This document shows, piece by piece, positions 25,964 through 35,395 of a DNA stretch of 64,000 nucleotides; the first letter of the stretch is position 1, and each line of letters begins with the position of its first letter. The stretch is from Acidipila sp. EB88 (GTDB lineage Bacteria > Acidobacteriota > Terriglobia > Terriglobales > Acidobacteriaceae). The notes below the pieces were generated by a model. The model searched no databases. It was not told the DNA's origin and saw nothing but the letters and a program-made list of their open reading frames with translations. The translations under genes were made by a program, and so were the position numbers. The stretch is taken from positions 1,984,001 to 2,048,000 of the forward strand of contig NZ_QWEV01000005.1 of the NCBI RefSeq assembly GCF_003858395.1, in the 5' to 3' direction.

Positions 25964-27124
25964 ATGAACGAGGTCGCCCAGCCCGGCACGGCACACCCCA
26001 CAAGCGTCGGAACCCCCGCAAATCCCCAGGGACAGCCCCTGCGCCCAACGGATTTCTCCCCACAGGCACTGGAGCAGGCGTTCCAAACGCTCCACGGGGA
26101 AGTTGAGAGCGCTGCCAGCCGCCTCCATGGCGCGGACGCCGCGGAGCAGTTTCGTCTGGAGTGGCTGGGCCGCAAGCAGGGCCGTCTCAAGGCGCTCTCT
26201 GAAGCCTGGCTCAAGGCTGCTCCCTCTGATGCCAAGCGCTCGGTCGGTCAGCGCTTCAACGAACTCAAGACCGCGATAGAAAGCGCGCTGACCCTGGCCG
26301 AAAGCCGCGGCAGCGCCACGTCGCTGGCCGCCGAGTCCATCGACATCACCCTGCCCGGCACCCAGGCGCGCCTCGGCGCCGAGCACCCGCTCATCAAGAC
26401 CATGCACGAAATGATCGCGGTCTTCGAGCGCATGGGCTACTCGGTCGGCGTCGGCCCCGAGGTCGAGACCGACTTCTACAACTTCGAAGCGCTCAACTTC
26501 CCGCCCGGCCATCCCGCGCGCGACACCCAGGACACCCTCGTGATCGCCAACCAGGAGCGCAAACCCGGCCGCGAGCGCCTGCTCATGCGCACCCACACCT
26601 CGCCCGTGCAGATCCGCTCCATGGAACAGCAGCCGCCGCCCATCCGCCTCGTGATCCCCGGCAAGGTGCACCGCAACGACGAGTCCGACGCGACGCACTC
26701 CCCGGTCTTTCACCAGATCGAGGGCCTGTGCGTGGACACCAACATCACCTTTGCCGACCTCAAGGGCACGCTCGACCACGCCATGCGCGAGTTCTTCGGC
26801 CCCTCCGTGCGCACGCGCTTCTTCCCGTCGTTCTTTCCGTTCACCGAGCCGAGCGCCGACGTGCAGATCTCCTGCCCATTTTGCGGTGGCAAGGGCTGCC
26901 GCAAGTGCAAGCACTCTGGCTGGATCGAGCTGCTGGGCTGCGGCATGGTCCACCCGGAGGTCTTCCGCTCGGTGCAGGGCAAGCAGCCCGCGTACGACCC
27001 GGCGAAGATCTCGGGCTTCGCCTTCGGCATGGGCGTCGATCGCATCGCCATGATGAAGTACGGCATCACGGATATCGGTTTGCTGTACGGCGGCGATGCG
27101 CGGTTCCTGGAGCAGTTTCGGTAA
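25964..27124 (+). CDS. pheS: Phenylalanyl-tRNA synthetase alpha subunit
   Basis: A 386-residue class II synthetase subunit. N-terminal coiled-coil that binds tRNA (about 25-110), then the catalytic core: HPLIKTMHEMIAVFERMGY, motif 2 around RLLMRTHTSPVQIRSM and PGKVHRNDESDATHSPVFHQIEG, and motif 3 GFAFGMGVDRIAMMKYGI. A CPFCGGKGCRKCKHSGW insertion carries four Cys that look like a zinc knuckle. It pairs with PheT to charge tRNA-Phe. Unusually pheT does not follow directly: a toxin-antitoxin pair lies between. The ATG at 25964 has no Shine-Dalgarno. Confidence 0.97.
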   Translation: MNEVAQPGTAHPTSVGTPANPQGQPLRPTDFSPQALEQAFQTLHGEVESAASRLHGADAAEQFRLEWLGRKQGRLKALSEAWLKAAPSDAKRSVGQRFNELKTAIESALTLAESRGSATSLAAESIDITLPGTQARLGAEHPLIKTMHEMIAVFERMGYSVGVGPEVETDFYNFEALNFPPGHPARDTQDTLVIANQERKPGRERLLMRTHTSPVQIRSMEQQPPPIRLVIPGKVHRNDESDATHSPVFHQIEGLCVDTNITFADLKGTLDHAMREFFGPSVRTRFFPSFFPFTEPSADVQISCPFCGGKGCRKCKHSGWIELLGCGMVHPEVFRSVQGKQPAYDPAKISGFAFGMGVDRIAMMKYGITDIGLLYGGDARFLEQFR

Positions 27125-27187
27125 CGTGGCGATATGATCCGGGGGCGAAGCGCGGCTGCACTACGCGCGTACTGCTCTGCGTTGCAG

Positions 27188-27231
27188 TACCATCACCGCG
27201 TGAATCGCAATGGTATCTTTAGTGGTACCAT
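27188..27231 (+). promoter_or_regulatory. Promoter and candidate operator of the toxin-antitoxin pair
   Basis: Three alternating six-base half-sites: TACCAT at 27188, ATGGTA at 27210, TACCAT at 27226. They form two overlapping inverted repeats around an extended -10 (TGG-TATCTT, 27211-27219). This is the layout expected where the antitoxin represses its own operon. Confidence 0.5.
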
Positions 27232-27236
27232 GACGC

Positions 27237-27557
27237 GTGGTTGAGCTCCTTGAGTATGTCGATGTACGCGGCCGGAGCGCTTTTGGGCGCTGGTACAGCG
27301 CACTCGAGCCGGCCGTCCGCGCACGCATCGCCGTGGCACTTGATCGCCTCAGCCGCAACGCGCTTCCGGCCAAGGGTGTCGGTGAAGGAGTGCAGGAACT
27401 GCGCCTGGCGTTCGGCCCAGGTTACCGGGTGTACTTCGCACGGGATGGCGGCGCGCTGGTGATATTGCTGGCTGGGGGCACCAAGCGCCGACAGTCCGCC
27501 GACATTGAACGAGCGCAGGCACTCTGGCGCGAATACAGGCAGCGCAAAGGGGAATAG
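27237..27557 (+). CDS. RelE/ParE-family (HigB-like) toxin
   Basis: A 106-residue basic protein. MVELLEYVDVRGRSAFGRWYSAL, ELRLAFGPGYRVYFARDGG and VILLAGGTKRRQSADIERA are the pattern of the addiction-module killer proteins of the RelE/ParE superfamily, where Arg and Lys residues of the last strands cut ribosome-bound mRNA. The start is a GTG at 27237 with hardly any leader after the predicted promoter. Toxin comes first and antitoxin second, the HigBA-type reversed order, three bases apart. The pair separates pheS from pheT. Confidence 0.87.
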   Translation: MVELLEYVDVRGRSAFGRWYSALEPAVRARIAVALDRLSRNALPAKGVGEGVQELRLAFGPGYRVYFARDGGALVILLAGGTKRRQSADIERAQALWREYRQRKGE

Positions 27558-27560
27558 CAC

Positions 27561-27884
27561 ATGCCACTGACGAGAAGCTTCAAGGAGACAGTCAAAGCCG
27601 ACCTGGAAAGCAGCCCCGATTTCCGCCGGGCTCTGTTGCGCGAGGCAATCGGTGCCATGCTTGCCGGTGACGTGGACACCGGCAAGTCTGTGCTGCGCCA
27701 GTACATCAACGGCACAGTGGGTTTCGTGCAGCTTGGAACCGCCCTGGATCGCTCACCAAAAGCCCTGATGCGCATGTTCTCCGAGGCAGGCAATCCGCAG
27801 GCGAAGAACCTGTTTGAGATTGTTGCTTACTTGCAAAAGATAGACGGCACCCGGCTCGAAGTCGTAGACCGGAGCGCCGCCTGA
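27561..27884 (+). CDS. HigA-like antitoxin, helix-turn-helix regulator
   Basis: A 107-residue protein matching the antidote partners of this toxin group: a short N-terminal part (SFKETVKADLESSPDFRRALLREAIGAMLAGDV) and a C-terminal helix-turn-helix (GFVQLGTALDRSPKALMRMFSEAGNPQAKNLFEIVAYLQ). It should neutralise the upstream toxin and bind the operator at 27188. It starts three bases after the toxin stop, so translation is probably coupled. Confidence 0.87.
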   Translation: MPLTRSFKETVKADLESSPDFRRALLREAIGAMLAGDVDTGKSVLRQYINGTVGFVQLGTALDRSPKALMRMFSEAGNPQAKNLFEIVAYLQKIDGTRLEVVDRSAA

Positions 27885-28031
27885 GCGAACAAGCCTTCCA
27901 TTTCACGAGCTCACGCCGAAAACACTTCCCAGTGCCCGCGCTGGCGGCGTGGTCGACGTGTTTCTGTTCAGCCTTCTTGCTGCGATTGCCCTCCGAGTGC
28001 GGGCCCTCCGTCCACCAACAGATCGGACTCT

Positions 28032-30464
28032 ATGAAAATCCTCACCACCTGGCTCCGCTCCTACCTCCCCGGCCTCACTGCCACCGACGCGCAGCTCGCC
28101 GAAGATCTCACCCTGCGCGGCATCGCGGTGGAAGGTGTCTTCGACCTCACCCCGCAGCACGGGGCTGACGCCGGCTCGCTGTTCGAGATGGACATCACCA
28201 CCAACCGCGTCGACGCCATGAACCACTACGGCATCGCGCGCGAGGCTGCCGTGATCTATGGCATCCCGCTTGCGCCGCTCGATCTCACCCTGCCGGCTGA
28301 GCTGCCCGGCGAAGCGTTCCCCGTGCGCGTGGAAGCGCCGGAGCTCTGCGGCCGCTTCACCGCGCGCGTGCTCCGCGGCATCACCATCGCGCCCTCCACC
28401 GGCGAGGTCGCCCGGCGCTTCCGCCTGCTTGAGCAGAAGCAGATCTCAAACGCGGTCGATGCCACCAACTACGTCACCCAGGCGATCGGCCAGCCCACGC
28501 ACGCCTTCGACCTCGACACCCTTCAGGGCGGCATCGTGGTGCGCCGCGCACATAAGGGTGAGCGCCTCCGGACGCTCGACGGTGTCGAGCGCACGCTCGA
28601 TCCCGACGATCTGGTTATCGCCGACGAAGAAAAAGCCCTCGGCATCGCCGGCGTCATGGGCGGCTGGGACTCCATGATTACCCCCGCGACCCGCAACGTG
28701 CTGGTCGAAGCCGCCTGGTTCGACCCCGCGTCAGTCCGCCGCTCCTCCAAGCGGCACGGCCTCCATACCGACGCTTCACACCGCTTCGAGCGCGGCGCGG
28801 ACTTCAACGCTGCCCCTGCCGCCTCGGCAATGGTCAGCCGCATCCTGCTCCAGTCCGGCGGCGCAATCCATGGCCCGTTCGTCGACATCCAGCAGCCGGC
28901 AGCGCTGGCCCGTACCGCGTCGCGCGCCGCGGTATCGCTGCAGATGCGCGAAGTGCGCCGCATCCTTGGCCCCACGGACGACCCCATGGGCATCCCTGCC
29001 GCCGCCGTGCACACCATCCTTTCCGGCCTGGGCTGCGAGGTCACCGCTGCTCCATCCTCCCTGGAACAGCCGGGCGCCCCGGCCAGCGAAGGCACACACA
29101 CCGCGCCGATGCTGGTGCCGGTGCCAGCCGTTTTGTCCCGCTTTGAGCCCACGTTGCCCCTGGGCGACGAGCCTGCGGACACGGCCTTGCCCACGCAAGC
29201 GAGCGAACTGCCGGGCCACGGCGACCGGCCGCACGCAGCCGCGAAATCAGCCTCCGATCCCGCTGTGTTCGTGCCGTCGCCCAACCCGGCCCGCGCGCTG
29301 GAGGTTGCCGACCCCGCCCACGAAACACCCGCCGTCCGGTCTACTCCAGAACAGTTCCAGGTCGAACGGTTCCAGGTCACCCTGCCCTCCTGGCGGCTCG
29401 ACCTCGAACGCGAAATCGACCTCCTTGAAGAGATTGCCCGGGTGCACGGCTATAACCGCTTCCTCAACACGCTCCCGGCGTTCACCGGCTCGGTCCGCGA
29501 ACTCCCGTCGGCCCCTGCTTTCCGCGTTCTCCGCAAAACCCTGCTCGGCGCCGGCTGGTCCGAGGCCATCTCCAGCACCTTTGTCTCGGCGCAGGACGCA
29601 GGGGTGTTCGCGGCACAGCCCAACACCGCCGTCCCCATGGAGAACCCGCTCAGCGAAGAAGCCGGCATGCTGCGCCCTTCGCTCGTGCCCGGCATGCTCA
29701 CCATGCTGGCCCACAACCTCCATCGCGGCGTCGAGCACGCCGCCCTCTTCGAACTCGGCACCGTGTTCACCGGCACGGCCGCGACGGCAACCGACCAGCC
29801 TACGGACCGCGTCGCCGAGCGCCCCTCGCTTGCCTTTGGCGCGATCGGCACACTCCACAACCAGCCCGTCGACTTCTATACCGCCAAGGGCATCGTGGAA
29901 GCCCTGGCCGCGCAGTTCACCACCCGCCTCGTCTACTTCGACCGCTTTCCGCCCGAGTCCGGCCTCCTGCCGGCGTGGCTGCACCCTGGCCGCTCGGCGC
30001 GCCTGGTTGTCGACGGCTCGACCATCGGGTTCTTTGGCCAGCTGCACCCGGATGAAGCCGCCGCCCGCAAACTCAAGCACACAGTCGTGCTTGGCGAACT
30101 CCGCATCGACCGCCTGCTGCAACTCGGCCTGCGCCACCCCATGCCGCGCGAGCTTTCGCGCTTCCAGCCCGTGCGCCGCGACTTCTCCTTTCTGCTCCCC
30201 GCGACCGTCGAGTACGGCGCCATCGCCGAGGCGGTTCGGGCTCTGCGCATCCCCGATCTCCAGTCGTTCGAGCCGGCCGAGATCCGCGAGCAGCCCGCCG
30301 CCGCCCCGGGCGCCCCAGCAGAGTACTCGCTGCTGCTGCGCACCACGTTTCAGTCTGCCGAGCGCACCCTGCGCGACGAGGATCTGCAGCGCGGCTCCCA
30401 GCAGGTGCAGGACGCGATCGCCTCCGTGGGCGGACGCCTGCGCTCGCTGCAGCCCGCCGGATGA
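28032..30464 (+). CDS. pheT: Phenylalanyl-tRNA synthetase beta subunit, atypical domain set
   Basis: An 810-residue PheT. The N-terminus (MKILTTWLRSYLP... LTLRGIAVEGV) runs directly into the B3/4 domain (FEMDITTNRVDAMNHYGIARE), so the usual EMAP-II-like OB domain of about 100 residues near residue 40 is missing. The B5 domain is present but split by about 100 low-complexity Ala/Pro/Glu-rich residues (about 338-445) before the conserved VTLPSWRLDLEREIDLLEEIARVHGY. The core B6/7 fold and the C-terminal ferredoxin-like anticodon domain (LSRFQPVRRDFSFLLP) follow. Catalysis resides in PheS. The 147 bases between antitoxin and pheT hold no gene. Confidence 0.95.
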   Translation: MKILTTWLRSYLPGLTATDAQLAEDLTLRGIAVEGVFDLTPQHGADAGSLFEMDITTNRVDAMNHYGIAREAAVIYGIPLAPLDLTLPAELPGEAFPVRVEAPELCGRFTARVLRGITIAPSTGEVARRFRLLEQKQISNAVDATNYVTQAIGQPTHAFDLDTLQGGIVVRRAHKGERLRTLDGVERTLDPDDLVIADEEKALGIAGVMGGWDSMITPATRNVLVEAAWFDPASVRRSSKRHGLHTDASHRFERGADFNAAPAASAMVSRILLQSGGAIHGPFVDIQQPAALARTASRAAVSLQMREVRRILGPTDDPMGIPAAAVHTILSGLGCEVTAAPSSLEQPGAPASEGTHTAPMLVPVPAVLSRFEPTLPLGDEPADTALPTQASELPGHGDRPHAAAKSASDPAVFVPSPNPARALEVADPAHETPAVRSTPEQFQVERFQVTLPSWRLDLEREIDLLEEIARVHGYNRFLNTLPAFTGSVRELPSAPAFRVLRKTLLGAGWSEAISSTFVSAQDAGVFAAQPNTAVPMENPLSEEAGMLRPSLVPGMLTMLAHNLHRGVEHAALFELGTVFTGTAATATDQPTDRVAERPSLAFGAIGTLHNQPVDFYTAKGIVEALAAQFTTRLVYFDRFPPESGLLPAWLHPGRSARLVVDGSTIGFFGQLHPDEAAARKLKHTVVLGELRIDRLLQLGLRHPMPRELSRFQPVRRDFSFLLPATVEYGAIAEAVRALRIPDLQSFEPAEIREQPAAAPGAPAEYSLLLRTTFQSAERTLRDEDLQRGSQQVQDAIASVGGRLRSLQPAG

Positions 30465-30545
30465 CCCGCGCAGCCGGGCACCGGGTGGGCAGATCGAACG
30501 CAGTGCCGCATAGCTACGCCCCGCTTGCACGCCCGGGACCGCGGC

Positions 30546-31433
30546 GTGCATAGAGCCCCAGTACGTTCGCAGGCGGCAGGCCTGCTGCTGCTGCTCCTGC
30601 TGGCCACGCGGCTGCTGGCGCGCGCGCCCTATGCCCAGGGCGGCACGGCACTGCTCGCCTCTCTCGCAGCCATGGTGGCAAGCCTGCTGCTGGGCGGCTC
30701 GCTCTGGTGGGTCTGCAAGCGGCAAGTCGGCGGGGCAGGTGCTGCGGTGGCGCTGCTGCTGTACGCCGCCGCGCCGCGCCTCGTCTTCGCCGGCTCGTCT
30801 CCCTATGCCGCGCTGGGCCTGTTCGCCATGCTCTATACCGCGATCGGCGTCGCGCATGCCCTGCAGGGTCCGCGCCGCAAGTGGCCTAAGCGCATCGTGC
30901 TCATGGCCCTGCTGGCTGCCTTTACCGCGGCCGCCTCGCCGCTTGCCTGCGCCGTGGGGCTGGCGCTGGCGCTATGCAGCATGCTGTACCTTGCGGAGGG
31001 TCGCCGGTCGCTGCTTCCCGCATTGTTTGCCTTGTGGATCGGCGTGGCTGCGCTTGCCTGCGCCCTGCGCACGCTTGCACCCGCCGGGCTCCTGCATGCG
31101 CAACCGATTGTCTGGACACCTGCGCAGCGGCCCTGGCTGCTCCACAGTGCCGGCACCCTGCTGGCGCTTGCTGCCTCGACGGCTCTCTGGGCTGTCTCAC
31201 GCCGTTCTCGCTACTTCGGCAACACCGCGCCGCTGGCAGCCTCTGTGGTGTTGCTCGGGGTGGCGTACTTCGCCGCGCAACCATTGTGGCTCCTGCCGTA
31301 CCCGCTGTTGTTCATAGCCGGCGTGGTTGCCGATGGCCTCGAGAGCCGGCACCGGCATCTCTGGGTGCTGATTTCGGCTTCCGCCTGCCTGCTGCAGTTG
31401 GTACTTGCATGCACGCGCTACCCGGGCTCATGA
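30546..31433 (+). CDS. Polytopic membrane protein, unknown
   Basis: About 295 residues with eight or so hydrophobic segments and few charged residues; I recognise no family. The helices are Ala/Leu-rich and loops are short, as in membrane components of glycosyltransferase or O-antigen-polymerase-type proteins, but no motif supports that. The GTG at 30546 has GGGA about eight bases upstream; a TTG at 30525 is an alternative. It lies 82 bases after pheT and 31 bases before the copper chaperone gene, so it could belong to either unit. Confidence 0.6.
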   Translation: MHRAPVRSQAAGLLLLLLLATRLLARAPYAQGGTALLASLAAMVASLLLGGSLWWVCKRQVGGAGAAVALLLYAAAPRLVFAGSSPYAALGLFAMLYTAIGVAHALQGPRRKWPKRIVLMALLAAFTAAASPLACAVGLALALCSMLYLAEGRRSLLPALFALWIGVAALACALRTLAPAGLLHAQPIVWTPAQRPWLLHSAGTLLALAASTALWAVSRRSRYFGNTAPLAASVVLLGVAYFAAQPLWLLPYPLLFIAGVVADGLESRHRHLWVLISASACLLQLVLACTRYPGS

Positions 31434-31464
31434 TGCTAGCGTCTTACAGAGGGGAGAACACCTC

Positions 31465-31692
31465 ATGGAAACCAGTGAATTCAAAGTGCAGGTGCTTGCG
31501 ATCGATGGCATGCACTGCGACGCCTGCGTGCGTCGCGTCACCCAGGCCCTTGGCAGCCTTCCCGGCGTGCGCGTGGAGTCGGTAAAGATCGGCGAGGCGC
31601 GCGTGCTGGCCGAGCCCGCGTGTGACGAGGAGATCCGGGGGGCGATCGCCTCTGCCGGCTTCAATGTCACGGATCTTCATGCCTCCAGCTGA
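31465..31692 (+). CDS. Heavy-metal-associated domain protein, copper-chaperone type
   Basis: A 75-residue single HMA domain. The metal site GMHCDAC is in the first loop and the fold is the usual beta-alpha-beta-beta-alpha-beta. By analogy with CopZ it should hand Cu(I) to the ATPase encoded next, with which it overlaps by 14 bases. The start at 31465 has GGGGAG upstream; the frame opens earlier at 31405. Confidence 0.85.
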   Translation: METSEFKVQVLAIDGMHCDACVRRVTQALGSLPGVRVESVKIGEARVLAEPACDEEIRGAIASAGFNVTDLHASS

Positions 31693-34156
31693 GCCGGTCT
31701 CCGTCACCTTCGCGGTGAAGGGGATGAGCTGCGCCGCCTGCCAGGGTTTTGTCGAGCGGCGCCTGCAACAACAGCCCGGCGTGCTGCAGGCCAATGTGAA
31801 CCTGCTTCTGCACGAAGCAACGGTGGCCTTCGACGCCGGCAACACGTCCATTGACGACCTGATCGCAACCGTCCGCGCAAGCGGTTACGACGCGGAACCA
31901 CCTGCCGCCTCCCCCTCGGAGGATAGCTCCGCGGATTCCAGCGAAACCCTTGGCGCTTTCGACCAGCGGGCGCGAGCCGAGCAGCAGGAACAGACCGCCT
32001 ACCGCCTTTTGCGGTGGCAAGCCGTGGCCACTCTGGCCTGCGGCTGCGCCAGCATGCTCGTGTCTATCCCGCTCATGGGCGCGCACCCGCCATTCCAAAA
32101 GGTCGTGGCTTCGCCCGGCTGGTTCGCCTTCGCGCTGTCCATCAGCGCGTCCTCCACGATGGACGCGATCAACTCCGCCACGCAGCGCCTGCTCCCCTGG
32201 TTGTTTTCCGTTCCCGCGCAGCAACTGCGCGCGGTGCTGCTGCTCGTCACCGCCGCACTGCTCGCCACGGCCGGCCGCCGGTTCTTCCGCAAGGCCTGGG
32301 CAGGGCTCCGGCATGGCAACGCGGACATGAGCACCCTGGTCGCCCTGGGTACCGGCGCTGCCTTCGGCTACTCCTCTGCCGTGACGCTGTGGCCCCGCTG
32401 GTTCACCGCGCACGGCGTGCCACTTGACGTCTACTACGACGCGGCGCTGCTGATCCTGGGCTTTGTGCTGCTCGGCAACGTGCTTGAAGCACGCGCCAAG
32501 CGACAGACCGTGAGCGCCCTGCACGGGCTGCTGGCGTTGGCTCCGCGCGTAGCTGTCCGCGTCGAACCAGATGGCTCGCTCGCGGACGTCGCACTCGAAG
32601 CGCTGGCCCCGGGCGATCTCGTGCTGGTGCGCCCCGGCGGTCGCATCCCCGTCGATGGCGAAGTGGTCGACGGAGCCTCCGCCGTGGACGAATCCATGCT
32701 CACGGGGGAGCCCATGCCGGTCGACAAGGCGGCAGGCGACCGGCTCACCGGCGGCACCGTCAACACCAGCGGCGCCCTGCGCATGCGGGTGCTGCGGCGC
32801 GCAGGCCAGGGCACACTGGCCGAGATCCACAAGCTTCTGCGCGAGGCGCAGGGCACACATGCCCCCATGCAGCAACTCGCCGATCGGGTCAGCCGCGTGT
32901 TCGTCCCGGTCATCGTCGGTATCGCCGGGGCTACCTTCGCAGCGTGGCTGTGGCTGGGTGGCGCTGCCTCGCTGCCCCACGCATTCGCCGCCACCGTCGC
33001 GGTGCTGGTGATCGCCTGCCCCTGCGCGATGGGTCTGGCCGTACCCGCGGCGCTCATGGTCGCGACCGGCCGCGGCGCGCGCATGGGCCTGCTGTTTCGC
33101 TCGGCCGAGGCACTGGAGCAGCTGCGGCTCGTGGACACGGTCCTGCTCGACAAGACCGGCACCCTGACCGAGGGACGGCCATCAATCGGCTCCTTCACCG
33201 TGGCTCCTGGCTTTGACGAGGCTGCGGTGCTACGCGCGGCTGCCGCGCTCGAAGCCGCCAGCGAGCATCCGCTGGCCGGCGCCGTGGTGCGCGTCGCGGA
33301 GGCTCGTCTTGGGACCGGGGTGTTCAAGCCGGCAACGCCACGTAGGCCGCTTCCGGGGCAGCACGAAGGGCAGCTCTCCGCCGATACCGTCACCGGTTTC
33401 CAGGCGCATAGCGGATTTGGCGCCGAGGCGCAGGTGGGCGCACAGCATGTGCTGGCCGGCAGCGCCGCGCTGCTCGAAAGGGAAGGCATCGCCCTTCCGC
33501 CGGCACTGGTCCAGCTTGCCCTCCGACTCGCCTCCGACGGCAGTACTCCACTGTGGGTGGCGCTCGATGGCGTCGCCGCCGCCCTGCTCGGTGCCAGCGA
33601 CACCGTGCGTTCCGGCAGCAAGGCAGCGGTGGCCGCCCTGCAGGCGCGCGGGCTCCGCGTGGTCCTGCTGAGCGGCGACATCGAGTCATCCGCCCAGGCA
33701 ATTGCCGCGCTTGTTGGCATCCCCGCGGACGCGGTCATTGCAGGCGTCCTGCCCGCGGGCAAGCTCGACGTCGTGCGCCGCCTGCAGGAACAGGGCAGAA
33801 AGGTCCTGATGGTGGGCGACGGCATCAACGATGCGCCGGCGCTGGCGCAGGCTGAGGTCGGCATGGCCATGGCCGGCGGCACCGAGATCGCCGTGCACGC
33901 AAGCGACATCACCCTGCTCCGCGCGGACCTTGGCGGCATCCCCCAGGCCCTTCGCCTCGCCGGCGCGACCGGCCGCATCATGCGACAGAACTTCGGCTGG
34001 GCGCTCGGCTACAACCTGCTGGCAGTGCCGCTGGCAGCAGGCGTCCTTTACCCGACGTTGCACGTGCTGTTAAGCCCCGTGCTGGCCAGCGCAGCCATGG
34101 CCGCAAGCTCCCTCAGCGTCGTGCTCAACAGCCTGCGTCTGCGCAGCGCGGCTTGA
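31679..34156 (+). CDS. copA: Copper-exporting P1B-type ATPase CopA-like
   Basis: An 825-residue P-type ATPase. N-terminal HMA domain with GMSCAAC (about residues 14-20), then eight membrane helices. The transport CPC motif is in [12 protein letters not shown]; the actuator has TGEPMPV; the phosphorylation site is DKTGTLTEG; the nucleotide domain has the HP of SEHPLAG; the hinge reads [10 protein letters not shown]. Helix 7 contains YN (LGYNLLA) and helix 8 MAASS, the Cu(I)/Ag(I) signature of subtype 1B-1. It should pump Cu(I) out of the cytoplasm. About 30 residues are inserted in the nucleotide domain after SEHPLAG. Co-transcribed with the chaperone. Confidence 0.95.
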   Translation: MPPAEPVSVTFAVKGMSCAACQGFVERRLQQQPGVLQANVNLLLHEATVAFDAGNTSIDDLIATVRASGYDAEPPAASPSEDSSADSSETLGAFDQRARAEQQEQTAYRLLRWQAVATLACGCASMLVSIPLMGAHPPFQKVVASPGWFAFALSISASSTMDAINSATQRLLPWLFSVPAQQLRAVLLLVTAALLATAGRRFFRKAWAGLRHGNADMSTLVALGTGAAFGYSSAVTLWPRWFTAHGVPLDVYYDAALLILGFVLLGNVLEARAKRQTVSALHGLLALAPRVAVRVEPDGSLADVALEALAPGDLVLVRPGGRIPVDGEVVDGASAVDESMLTGEPMPVDKAAGDRLTGGTVNTSGALRMRVLRRAGQGTLAEIHKLLREAQGTHAPMQQLADRVSRVFVPVIVGIAGATFAAWLWLGGAASLPHAFAATVAVLVIACPCAMGLAVPAALMVATGRGARMGLLFRSAEALEQLRLVDTVLLDKTGTLTEGRPSIGSFTVAPGFDEAAVLRAAAALEAASEHPLAGAVVRVAEARLGTGVFKPATPRRPLPGQHEGQLSADTVTGFQAHSGFGAEAQVGAQHVLAGSAALLEREGIALPPALVQLALRLASDGSTPLWVALDGVAAALLGASDTVRSGSKAAVAALQARGLRVVLLSGDIESSAQAIAALVGIPADAVIAGVLPAGKLDVVRRLQEQGRKVLMVGDGINDAPALAQAEVGMAMAGGTEIAVHASDITLLRADLGGIPQALRLAGATGRIMRQNFGWALGYNLLAVPLAAGVLYPTLHVLLSPVLASAAMAASSLSVVLNSLRLRSAA

Positions 34157-34476
34157 ACGCCCGCGCTGCCGGGCCCGCGTAGAAGCACAGGCCCTCCACC
34201 TTATGAACAAAACAGTAACGGTTACATAAGCATTCGCGGCATGGCTGGACTGGCTTGCATCGCTGCTGGCGCCGCGTGTGAGCAGAAAAGCATCCACCCA
34301 TGCAAGCTAATCCGCAAACATCCGGGAGAGGTGCGTTCTTGCGTGGGCGTTGGTGCCGCCACGATGCGGGCCAACGGTAGGACGGAGTTTCTCTCCTGTC
34401 ACCAGTAATACTTCTTCCCGCAGCCAGGAGAGCAGCGGCAGGCGCGTCCCTGTCAGCTTCCTGTCAGTTATCGTCT
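34157..34476. other. Intergenic region with a GTAAC-G-GTTAC palindrome
   Basis: No gene or RNA recognised. The only ordered element is an 11-base palindrome GTAACGGTTAC at 34215-34225 in an AT-rich patch after copA; its spacing and position do not identify a known regulator site. Confidence 0.3.
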
Positions 34477-34875
34477 TCATCCAGCTTTGCGTTCCTGCTG
34501 GATCGTACGACCTGCCTTTGAAGAAACGATGACCCCCGGGAAGATGCCGACGACAAAAAAGAGGTAAGAAGAGAAGCTCCAATCCTTGCGACTCGCCACC
34601 GAGCTATCTTCAAGAGCGTTCACCGACGGGTCTTGCGAGTCGTAGAAGACAGGTACATGGACGTCGACGACCACGCCGGGGGTGCCCGCAGAATGCTTCC
34701 CGTTGTAACTCTTCTCCGAGATTTCAAAGGCATAGCTACATTGGGTGTGGCCTGACTGGTCATAGGGGGTGATCGTGCCTTGTGTTTGCTGCTGGCTCTT
34801 CGCTGCCCCGGCCTCCCGGGCCGCTTCAGGGGCTACCGCAAGCACCCCGAACACAAAGGGAAACGCAAGCAACAT
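34477..34875 (-). CDS. Small membrane-anchored protein, DUF3592-like
   Basis: A 132-residue protein with an N-terminal hydrophobic stretch (about 1-17, signal or helix), a soluble part with CSYAFEISEKSYNGKHS and VVVDVHVPVFYDSQDPSVNALE, and a second hydrophobic segment (SSYLFFVVGIFPGVIV). The pattern of a strand-rich middle with YDxxDP resembles DUF3592 proteins of unknown role. ATG at 34875 with GGTGGA upstream. Monocistronic. Confidence 0.55.
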   Translation of the reverse strand: MLLAFPFVFGVLAVAPEAAREAGAAKSQQQTQGTITPYDQSGHTQCSYAFEISEKSYNGKHSAGTPGVVVDVHVPVFYDSQDPSVNALEDSSVASRKDWSFSSYLFFVVGIFPGVIVSSKAGRTIQQERKAG

Positions 34876-35395
34876 CGTCCACCCTAAGTGGAAACAAGTT
34901 CGCGATTGCGATGCTGAAAACCACTCCCGAAAGTCCGCGCCTGATTATGCGCCGCCAGGTTCGTTGCGAGTGGTACTTGGGAAGCCCAAAACCTTCGGTG
35001 AGCCGGTTCGGGAGCGTACTTTATCAGTGTCCTCATGCGGCAACTCCCGACGCATTGCTGAGTACTCTGTGGCGGCCACCATGCGGGGATGATGCAGCCT
35101 GATGCAGCGCGGAGGCAAGACGAGGCTCTTGTTGCGCTCAGAACGCCATTGCGATGGGAAGTGCTTCAAGGCGATGGGAAGTGCTTCAAGGCGACGGGGC
35201 CTGGCGAGACTATCTAGGTCCGCTATTTTTGCCCTTGCCGCAAACAATCGTTTGCAACAAACCGGATCGACCGAATCAGGGGCATAGCTAGACGCGCGTA
35301 TCTGGACGCATGTCTCGAGGCACGCATATGCAAACTCGCCTCTCTCCGGCCGTCCCAAGTCCGTAGTGCCCAAGTGTGGCAGCTCAACGAGCAAC
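34876..35395. other. Intergenic region with tandem repeat and small hairpin
   Basis: No convincing gene in 520 bases; frames here are short or rich in stop-free shadow sequence. It holds the 20-base tandem duplication at 35151 and a GCAAAC/GTTTGC hairpin at 35240-35255. Confidence 0.4.
35151..35190 (+). repeat. Tandem duplication of a 20-base unit
   Basis: GCGATGGGAAGTGCTTCAAG occurs twice in direct succession and is followed by the first four bases of a third unit. Probably recent slippage. Confidence 0.85.

Noticed and set aside
25613-26953. 446-codon open frame antisense to pheS
   Set aside because: Only its last 65 codons match a known protein (S21). The rest mirrors pheS codon bias and has no homology I recognise.
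35240-35255. Integron attC site
   Set aside because: A single short hairpin without core GTTRRRY pairs, cassette genes or integrase.
34945-35394. 149-codon minus-strand frame in the 34.9-35.4 kb gap
   Set aside because: It spans the tandem duplication and the hairpin, has no Shine-Dalgarno and no recognisable protein pattern.
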